Shown here one piece after another: positions 57,244-64,000 of a DNA stretch of 64,000 bases; position 1 is the first letter of the stretch, and every line of letters starts with the position of its first letter. Made by a program: the position numbers and the translations under genes. The DNA comes from Solea solea. Lineage: Eukaryota; Chordata; Actinopteri; Pleuronectiformes; Soleidae. The stretch covers positions 496,001 to 560,000 of the forward strand of contig NC_081145.1 in the NCBI RefSeq assembly GCF_958295425.1, in the 5' to 3' direction. The notes beneath the pieces were generated by a model. It had not been told where the DNA came from. It saw nothing but the letters and a program-made list of their open reading frames with translations, and searched no databases.

Positions 57244-57614
57244 TAACAATAACAATAACAATAACAATAACAATAATTATTATTTTACTCACCGCTGTGT
57301 GTGGACGGGGCCAGAATGGCGTTGACGCCGAACTTGAGGTAGCCCGAGTCCGGGCCGGAGCTCCGCTGAGACCCGGAGCTGCTCGGCTGTGACACCCGGG
57401 GTGAGGCGCCCGGCGGCGGGCAGAGCGGCAGAGGGTCCGCGGGACTCCTGGAGGACAGAGCCCGGTGACAGTAGCCGACAGGCCGGCTGAGAGCGAGCAG
57501 ATCCTCCACCAGGAAGCCGGAGCGGAGAGAGCGGGTCAGGGGTGAAGAGAAGGCCGCAGGAAGAGGCAGAAAGCCCGGGTAGAGAGGAGGCGGCAGCGCG
57601 GTGCAGGGAAACAT
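54663..57614 (-). CDS. dbx1: Homeobox transcription factor DBX1, four coding exons
   Basis: DBX1 is a nuclear homeodomain repressor that specifies ventral interneuron progenitors in the neural tube and hindbrain (family knowledge). Exons on the - strand are 57614-57293, 56882-56796, 56086-55884 and 54959-54663, all with GT/AG borders and compatible phases. They total 909 nt, 302 residues plus stop. The start was set at 57614 (MFPCTALPPPLYPG) because human DBX1 begins MMFPG; the frame is open upstream but unlike the family. Seen: FLVEDLLALSRP (Eh1-like repressor region), YLKFGVNAIL, HPFIRATYF, PVPGTFSWPLAPRGKPRRGM, then the homeodomain LRRAVFSDIQRKALERTFQK to VKIWFQNRRMKWRNSKEREL, and SSGGCRQQTLPTK. 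A ten-His run lies in the last exon. Teleosts have dbx1a and dbx1b, and I cannot tell which this is. DBX2 fits less well, because its N-terminus and tail differ. Confidence 0.94.
55015..55322. repeat. 19-bp minisatellite in dbx1 intron 3
   Basis: About 16 units of GATTTTGGAACTATAAGTA / GATTTTGGAATTATAAATA. Confidence 0.92.
55884..56086 (-). CDS. dbx1: dbx1 exon 3: homeodomain helices 1-2
   Basis: 203 nt, acceptor GCCGTTTAG and donor TCGCAG/GTGAAC. It encodes SSSIVPVPGTFSWPLAPRGK, then the homeodomain up to KYISKPERKKLAVKLDLKDS Q. The intron falls just before helix 3, as in other Dbx genes. Confidence 0.94.
56215..56700. repeat. 31-bp tandem repeat in dbx1 intron 2
   Basis: About 15 units of TATTGTGACTTTAAATATCG plus TGATAATATCG. 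Similar units occur at 59785-59925 on the far side of the L2 LINE. Confidence 0.9.
56796..56882 (-). CDS. dbx1: dbx1 exon 2
   Basis: 87 nt between acceptor TGCTCCTTCAG and donor ACAG/GTGAGA. It encodes HSFHTKSFPLPVFDGRDLHP and FIRATYFT, matching the human KTFAFPYFEGSFQPFIRSSYF block. Confidence 0.9.
57207..57277. repeat. AAT/AAC repeat beside dbx1 exon 1
   Basis: (ATA)n turning into (ACAATA)n, ending 10 bp before the exon 1 splice donor. Confidence 0.93.
57293..57614 (-). CDS. dbx1: dbx1 exon 1
   Basis: 322 nt from the start Met to donor CACAGCG/GTGAGT. It encodes the Pro-rich N-terminus, the repressor motif SGFLVEDLLALSRPVGY and DSGYLKFGVNAILAPSTHS. It ends with one base carried over. Confidence 0.92.
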
Positions 57615-57810
57615 TCTGGAGAAAAGTTTCCCGACTTTTCGTTTTTTTCCCTGATTTTGTTTTTCTTTCGGGTAAAACGTCTTTAATAAAAACAATTAAC
57701 TAACACTTTATCAAAAAAATCAATTAAACGAGCTTAACATGTCAATAAAAACACGAACACACACACTCTCTGCTCCGTCGCTCATTTGTGTGTGAGTGAT
57801 TCACTCGGAA

Positions 57811-57819
57811 CTTTATATA
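57811..57819 (-). promoter_or_regulatory. TATA box of dbx1
   Basis: TATATAAAG on the - strand, about 197 bases before the start codon. Transcription would begin near 57785, giving a 5' UTR of about 170 bases. Confidence 0.7.
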
Positions 57820-57820
57820 C

Positions 57821-57851
<31 letters not shown>

Positions 57852-57883
57852 GTGGTTGGTCAGCAGCTCGTGCTTCATCTCTG

Positions 57884-57888
57884 ATTGG
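57884..57888 (-). promoter_or_regulatory. CCAAT box of dbx1
   Basis: GTCCAATCAG on the - strand, about 65 bases upstream of the TATA box, a typical CCAAT distance. A (CA)n tract lies between them. Confidence 0.5.
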
Positions 57889-57951
57889 ACCTCAGTTTGA
57901 GAAATGTTATTAATTCTATTTAAAAATGTTTACAACTTTATTGTAATGACT

Positions 57952-59722
57952 CGTTCATAAAATGTTTGTTAAATTCTGACTCATCTTTTAGCACAAGAGC
58001 TTTAGAAGCACCAGGTGCACAGTTAGACAGTTTCTCCCCTATAGATCTCCCTGAGTTAACATCATTAGTTTCATCATCTAAACCATCAACCTGTCAGTTA
58101 GATCCTATCCCCACCAAACTGTTTAAAGATGTGTTTCCTTTAATTAACAGCTCTATATTAACTCAAATTAATCTATCCTTATTAACTGGATATGTGCCCC
58201 AAACGTTTAAAATAGCAGTTATTAAACCCCTTCTCAAAAAAGCGACCCTTGACCCAGATATTTTAGCTAATTACCGACCTATATCTAATCTTCCCTTTGT
58301 TTCTAAAATCTTAGAAAAGGCAGTTGCTAATCAATGATGTGAATATTTGCGCATTAATGGCCTGTTTGAAGATTTTCAGTCAGGTTTTAGATTAAACCAT
58401 AGCACAGAAACAGCACTAGTTAAAGTTAGTAATGATCTTCTCTTGGCTTCAGATAATGGTCTAGTTTCTTTACTTGTCCTGTTAGATCTTAGTGCTGCAT
58501 TTGACACCATAGATCATAATATTCTACTGCAGAGATTGGAGCAGACTCTTGGTATCACAGGTGCTGCCCTCTGCTGGTTTAAATCATACTTATCTGATAG
58601 ATTCCAGTTTGTTCATGTTAATGATAAAGCCTCACTACAAACAACAGTTAATTGTGGAGTTCCACAAGGCTCAGTGCTTGGGCCTATACTTTTTACCTTA
58701 TACATGCTTCCTCTAGGGAACATTATTAGGAAGCACAACATACACTTTCATTGTTATGCAGATGACACACAGCTATATTTATCAATGAGGCCGGATGAAA
58801 TAAATCAGGTTGTTCAACTCCAGGAATGTCTCAGAGACATTAAGTCCTGGATGACCTGTAACTTTCTACTTTTAAACTTTTATACTCGGCCCTAAACACC
58901 TCAGAGAAAAACTTTCTGATCACATTGTCACTTTAGATGACATCACCATGGCTTCCAGTTCCACTGTGAGGAACCTTGGAGTTACTTTTGACCAGGAAAT
59001 GTCATTTGATTCACACATAAAACTCATTTCCAGAACAGCCTTCTTCCACCTGCGGAACATTATGAAAATTAGAAACATTGTGTCTTTACAGGATGCTGAA
59101 AAACTAGTTCATGCTTTTGTTACATATAGATTAGATTACTGTAACTCCTTATTATCAGGATGTTCCAACAAGTCTGTTAGAACCCTTCAGTTTATTCAAA
59201 ATGCTGCAGCACGAGTTCTGACAGGAACTAGAAAGAGAGACCACATAACTCCAGTGTTAGCTTCTCTACACTGGCTCCACCCACAGTTTAGAATTACATT
59301 TAAAATCCTCCTCCTCACGTACAAAGCACTTAATGGTCAGGCCCCTTCATACCTGAAAGACCTAGTCTTACCTTATCACCCTAATAGACCACTTAGGTCA
59401 CAAAATACAGGTTTACTTGTGGTTCCCAGAGTCTGTAAGAGCAGAATGGGAGGCGGAGCCTTCAGTTACCAGGCTCCTCCTCTCCTGTGGAACCAGCTTC
59501 CAATGACAGTTCGTGAGGCGGAGCCTCTCTCTGTATTTAAAGTTAGACTTAAACTATCCTTTTTGATAAGGCTTATAGTTAGAGCTGGTTCAGGGAAACC
59601 TGGACCATCTCTTAGTTCTGCTGCTATAGACCTAGACTGCTGGGGGATTTTCCTGTGGTGCACGTAACTGTATAGCGATATATTTATTGCTATACAAATA
59701 AAATTGAATTGAATTGAAATGA
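57952..59722 (+). mobile_element. L2-clade LINE, 5'-truncated
   Basis: It has RT but no endonuclease, and ends in ATTGCTATACAAATAAAATT then (GAATT)n, the L2-type tail. It lies about 60-70 bp beyond the dbx1 CCAAT box, in the opposite orientation. Confidence 0.9.
57966..59667 (+). pseudogene. L2 LINE reverse transcriptase
   Basis: Frames 57966-58337, 58347-58895 and 58948-59667 give LLKKATLDPDILANYRPISN, FQSGFRLNHSTETALVKV, VLLDLSAAFDTIDHNIL, NCGVPQGSVLGPILFTLYML, HCYADDTQLYLS (active-site YADD), then RNLGVTFDQEMSFDSHIK and LDYCNSLLSG. One stop at 58336 and a gap of about 50 bp break it; otherwise it is well preserved and probably young. Confidence 0.9.
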
Positions 59723-59784
59723 ATTAACAGAATTAATTCTGTTGTTACAAATAAACATTTAAATGTTCTGTGGATTGACAAAAA

Positions 59785-59925
59785 CAATCGTGATATTGTG
59801 GCTTGAATATCTTGATAATATCGTATCATGGCTTAAATATCGTCATATCGCGGCTTGAATATTGTAGCTTAAATATCGTGATATCACAACTTGCCTTAAA
59901 TATTGTGATAATATCGTAACGTAAA
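59785..59925. repeat. ATATCGTGATAATATCG repeat, second block
   Basis: Degenerate units with TATCGTGATAATATCGTA related to the 56215-56700 array. Confidence 0.75.
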
Positions 59926-60244
59926 GACAAATGTAAGAATGATGCTTCAGAACTCGCGACCGCCGTTGTTAATGCGCAGGAACAACTACAAAAAACAAAA
60001 GTGCTGTATGTCGACGACTTATTTACAGATTTAAACGCGACAGACGTGACGTTAACGGCGAAACGAGCAGCGTTTGTTTATTCTGACCACAAAAGGAAAG
60101 GAGACAAAAGATATTTTTGCTGATTTGAAAAAATCGTGTGTAGGAATTAGTGACAGCTGGTGGAGAGACAGAGAGAGACACTTCAAATCAATATTTCGTC
60201 ATGACGTGGAAAATGAAGACGGCGTCTGAAAAGTTGTCTTAATA
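59926..60244. other. No gene recognised
   Basis: Unique sequence with no supported coding region. Confidence 0.4.
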
Positions 60245-60784
60245 CAGTTGCAAGAAAAAGTATGTGAACCCTTTGGAATTATCTAGATTTCTGCACAAAT
60301 TGGTCATAAAATGTGATCTGATCTTCATCTAATTCACAACAACAGACAAACACAGTCTTCTTCAACTAATACCTCACAAACAATATGTTTTTATGTTTTT
60401 ATATAACACACAACATAAACATTCACAGTGCAGGGTGGAAAAAGTATGTGAACCCTTAGGCTAATGACTTCTCCAAGAGCTCATCAGAGTCAGGAGTCAG
60501 CCGACAGTGCTGCACTTTCTCCATTTGTCTTACCGTGGACTGACGAGGCTTTTTGAGATACTTGTGTAACCCTGTCCATCTTTATGCAAGTCAACAATTC
60601 TTACTCGTAGGGTTCTGAGAGCTCTTTTGTGCGAGGCATGGTTCACATCACGCAGTCCTTCTTGAGAATAGCAACCTGGTGTTTGTTTTTATAGGGCGGG
60701 GCAACTTTAACCAACACCTCCAACCTCGTCTCAGTGACTCCAGGTCGCTTCTCTCCCTACGAGTGGCCTTCCTGTAACAATGAC

Positions 60785-61415
60785 TGCAAGAGCACAGCAC
60801 AGAACGCTCAGTGAGGTGAAGAATAATCCTAGAGTGTCAGCTAAAGACACAGAAATCTCTGGCACATGTTGACAAACCTACGATAAGTAAAACATTGAAC
60901 AAGAATGGAGTTCATAGGAGGACAACACAGAGGAAGCCACTGCTGGCACCTGGATGTTCCACAGTACGACTGGCAAAACATTCTGTGGACAGAAGAAATC
61001 ACCGTTGAGTTTTTGGAAGGAACACACAACGTTATGTGTGGAGAGAAAAAGGCACGGCATACCAACATCAGAACCTCATCCCAACTGTGAAGCATGGTGG
61101 AGGAGGCATCATGGACAGATTGTCATCATCAATGGAAAAATGAATTCCCAAGTTTATCAAGACATTTCGCAGGAGAACTTAAGGCCACCTGTCCACCAAC
61201 GGAAGCTCGACAGAGGATGAGTGAAGCAGCAGGACAACGACACAAAGCACAGATGTAAATCAACAACAGAAGAAAACGCACCTTCTGGAGTGATCCAGTC
61301 AGAGTCCTGACATCAACCCGATTGAGATGCTATGGTATGACCTCACACCAGACATCCCAAGAATATTGCTGAACTGAAGCAGTTTTGTAAAGAGGAATGG
61401 TTCAAACTTCCTCCT
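60785..61415 (+). pseudogene. Tc1 transposase remnant
   Basis: In shifting frames the + strand shows QNILWTEEITVEFLEGTHNV with MCGEKKARH, PTVKHGGGG-like residues (AAGCATGGTGGAGGAGGCAT) and DINPIEMLWYDL. This is the C-terminal half of a Tc1-like DDE transposase. Many frameshifts; the N-terminal DNA-binding part is not recognisable. Confidence 0.75.
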
Positions 61416-61429
61416 GACTGTTGTGCAGG

Positions 61430-62425
61430 CCCGGCCCTTTAGGTGGCGCCCCCCTTGCATTGCAATAAATTCCACTGCTGGTGTACATTCTCACAAGAAA
61501 CTGAATAGCTTTATCTTGGACATTCTTTTATTTAAAGAAAGCAATTGCCCAATCAAAATACTTATTAGAAAGAAATACAATATAAATAGAGGAGATGGCC
61601 AGTCAGCAGGGTCTACTGGAGCAGGAGAAGGAGCGCTTGATGCTGCTGCATCACTGCTGGGTTGTGCTGCTGAGGTGGAGGAGGCAGCAGAAGGAGCGCT
61701 TGATGCTGTAGGTGGGACTGAGAAACCTCAACAGCACATCTGAAGAGAGAAGAGGAGTATGTGACTCCAGTCTAATAATAAATATGATATGATACATAAT
61801 ATGATTTCAAGAATAAAATGAAATGAAATAATACAAATGAAAAATCTAGGAGATACATGCATGATGTTCACTATACTGTACATGTACTGTATAATGTACA
61901 ATGTACTTTTTCTGATCACTTTAGACAATATGAACTGTAACACAACACACAGCTGGGCTTACAACTATAATATATAAAGGGGTGGAAAAGGAAGAGCATT
62001 TGGATTGACTATTACAAGCTAAGAAAACGTGTGCTAACCAGAATATGTAAAAATGTAAACACATTTTAGATTATAACACACTTGCTGAATATATCTAATA
62101 TTTACACACTTCCCTGAGTGGGTGGGAGTAGTTACATTTCTATTTTCCATAACATTAACTGACGTTAAAACTAACAATTAACACAAGCTATTTATTGATA
62201 AGCAAACCATTTCTTAGGAAAGTAACGCGTCATCATTATTATTCCTATTTAATAGGCTTTGCTATGCAGTTATATTAATGTGGGCTTATTCTCTTCATAT
62301 TAAGACATAAATATATTTAAGAATAGTGGAAGTTACATTTTCTTTCTTCCCCCATTTGTGGCCCCCCTTGATGGACAGCGCCCTTAGCATTTGCCTATAC
62401 TGCCTATGCCATGGGGCGGGGCCCT
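61430..62425. mobile_element. 996-bp insertion in the Tc1 element
   Basis: It is flanked by the identical 13-bp ACTGTTGTGCAGG (61417-61429 and 62426-62438), which occurs once in the expected Tc1 sequence. It begins CCCGGCCCTTTAGGTGGCGC and ends CCATGGGGCGGGGCCCT, an imperfect G/C-rich inverted end. The interior has a repeated GAGCGCTTGATGCTG segment (61629 and 61694). No transposase is visible. Confidence 0.75.
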
Positions 62426-62748
62426 ACTGTTGTGCAGGTCTGATCTGCAACTACAGGCAAAGTTTGGTTGAGGTTATTGTTGCTAAAGGGTCAATCACTT
62501 ATTAAATCACCCTGCACTGTGAATGTTTACATTGTGTGTTCAATAAAAACATAATTGTTTGTGAGGTATTAGTTTAATAAGACAGTGTTAGTCTATTGTT
62601 GTCAAGATCAGATCACAATTTATCATCAACTTATGCAGAAATCTAGATAATTCCAAAAGGGTTCACATGCTTTCTCTTGCAACTGTAAATAAAGAAAGAA
62701 AGTCCAAGGATTGTCTTTTTTTTTTGTTTTTTTTTTTAAAAGAAAGAC

Positions 62749-62754
62749 TTTATT
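62749..62754 (-). terminator. Poly(A) signal of the downstream unidentified gene
   Basis: AATAAA on the - strand (in GAAATAAAGTC), about 1.06 kb after the stop codon of the - strand gene at 63816. Confidence 0.6.
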
Positions 62755-63815
62755 TCCATTTTCCACTGTGGATTATACAGAAAAACTAAGTCAGAGACAG
62801 AATTAAATACAAAAACAAAGATTTCACTCTTCACAGACGACTCTTCATCATCGTCACCATCATCGTCGTTAAACGCAAACCTGACTTATTTACAGGAGGA
62901 AATTAAACCATCTTCATGCTCCTGAAAACACACCAGCGGCGGCCATGTCGGCTCTAGTGTCCTGCTCTGCCATTAAATAACAGGAGGAGGGGAGGGGGTG
63001 GGGTTAGTGGAGGGTGTTACATACAGTATTTACACACAAAAACATCTGTACATCCACCGTACGCCCGAGAGCACCGACACATCGCCGTTTTTAAGTTCCT
63101 TCAATGTCGACGCACAACAGCGGATTTTAGAGCCGCTGGTCGCCGCGGAAACGGACTGAAATCGGACCAAAAAGTTTTTTGGGACGTCCATGACACTTAG
63201 ACCCCATGACCGTGACTATGTTAAGTGCTCAGCCACAAGGGGGCAGCGGTCGCACATTTACACTGCGACGGTGGACGACACTGAAGTATTTACAGACACG
63301 AGACCAACACGTTCACGTCAAAACCAGCGGCATTTTCACTCCGTCACGCTAAGCTAACTGTTCACATCGGGGTTTGTGTCACTGACTGACGCGGAATTAA
63401 CATGGACTTCCTTTGTGTAGTGTCGCGTTTGTGTTCGCGTTTACCAGACAAAGAATCGGTACAAAGTCGAAGCGGCAGCGCTAACCCTGCGTTAAGTTGA
63501 AACGTGAAATATTTCAGCGATAAAATCTGTTCAGAAACCCGTGCACTCGCTCACTTCCTGCTCCGCCCATTCCCCTGCCAATGGGCGGAGCAGGAAGTGA
63601 GCAAGGGAGTTGTGTGTGTGTGTCAATAACACACTTTACAGAGACCGTAGTTAGCTTAGCATTAGCTCCAGGGGAGTGCGGGATGTGAGAAATGGTGCTG
63701 GGTGTGTGAGCGCCCCCTCTGTCCAGATGTTTAAACACGTAAAAAACAGACTACACTTTATTATATTTGAATAGAAGCTAAAACATGTGTGTGTGTGGTC
63801 AGCAGGGCCCCGCCC
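62755..63815 (-). other. Probable 3' UTR of the unidentified gene
   Basis: GC-richer, non-repetitive sequence between the stop codon and the AATAAA signal. A 20-bp palindromic pair (CACTTCCTGCTCCGCCCATT and its reverse complement) at 63551-63602 could form a strong hairpin. Confidence 0.5.
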
Positions 63816-64000
63816 TCACTGCCAGCTGCCCTTCATCTTCTCCACGCGCTTCATGAGGTCGTCGAGCTGCATGCTCTGGGCGGAGCCACGTGTGTGGGTG
63901 TGTGCCGGAGAGTGGGCGTGGTCCTGCTGGTACATCTCTCTGGACTCTTTGAGCTGAGACAGTTTGCTGTGAAGCATGTCTGTCGACGACGGCACCGACG
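63816..64000 (-). CDS. C-terminus of an unidentified gene, partial
   Basis: The last 60 codons of a - strand gene entering from the right edge. The frame reads SVPSSTDMLHSKLSQLKESR, EMYQQDHAHSPAHTHTRGSA and QSMQLDDLMKRVEKMKGSWQ, then TGA. The last part looks like an amphipathic, coiled-coil-like helix. I do not recognise the family. Support for it being real: long 3' UTR-like flank with AATAAA, non-repetitive GC-rich sequence, and codon use unlike the repeats. No splice junction lies within it. Confidence 0.65.
   Translation of the reverse strand, partial: SVPSSTDMLHSKLSQLKESREMYQQDHAHSPAHTHTRGSAQSMQLDDLMKRVEKMKGSWQ

Larger units (their letters stand above)
60245..62685 (+). mobile_element. 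Tc1/mariner transposon with long inverted ends
   Basis: It starts CAGTTGCAAGAAAAAGTATG after TA and ends CTTGCAACTG before TA (60243-60244 and 62686-62687). The terminal inverted repeats are about 180-190 bp (60245-60438 and 62508-62685) and share the GTGAACCCTTTGGAATTATC and TCTAGATTTCTGCA blocks. Long repeats of this size are known in the IR/DR group of Tc1 elements. A 996-bp insertion sits inside. Confidence 0.88.

Overview
The window is vertebrate nuclear DNA, almost certainly from a teleost fish. Two host genes have recognisable vertebrate exon structures with GT/AG splice sites, and the rest is dominated by fish-type mobile elements (RTE, Rex1, L2 and Tx1 LINEs, BEL/Pao, Tc1, hAT, tRNA-derived SINEs) plus very abundant CA, CAT and longer tandem repeats. 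No bacterial, viral or CRISPR system was seen.

Left part (1-9.2 kb): the 3' eight exons of dnaaf4 (dyx1c1; dynein axonemal assembly factor 4) on the + strand. They cover the end of the CS domain, the coiled coil and the C-terminal TPR domain, and end in paired AATAAA signals. The first coding exon lies outside the window. A 19-bp minisatellite, a 10-bp minisatellite, a broken RTE LINE, a hAT-like element and another minisatellite fill its introns.

Middle part (9.2-54 kb): no intact host gene was found. In order it holds LINE scraps inside a hAT-like repeat; a BEL/Pao remnant split by a small hAT element; a 42-bp minisatellite interrupted by a solo LTR that itself carries a SINE; a Tx1 LINE; a HECT-ligase pseudogene split mid-exon by a nearly full-length Rex1 LINE and joined to an opposing integrase-like fragment; a 6.7-kb array of an 11-bp unit; another Tx1 fragment; a DNA transposon; a second BEL/Pao remnant carrying a LINE; microsatellites; a third Tx1 copy containing a hAT transposase scrap; a Tc1 remnant; a 34-bp minisatellite; copies of a MITE-like family with inverted ends; a CAT/CAC array; and long CA/TG tracts.

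Right part (54-64 kb): dbx1, a homeobox gene on the - strand with four coding exons that join in phase to 302 residues, a TATA box, a CCAAT box and a poly(A) signal. An L2 LINE sits just upstream of its promoter. Next comes a Tc1 element with about 190-bp inverted ends that carries a 1-kb insertion. The window ends in the last coding exon and 3' UTR of an unidentified - strand gene.

No functional link between dnaaf4 (cilia assembly) and dbx1 (neural progenitor patterning) is visible. The most unusual material is the HECT/integrase pair, the 11-bp array, and the minisatellite that appears to have grown from a transposon end. All identifications rest on reading the sequence and remembered protein families; no database search was run.
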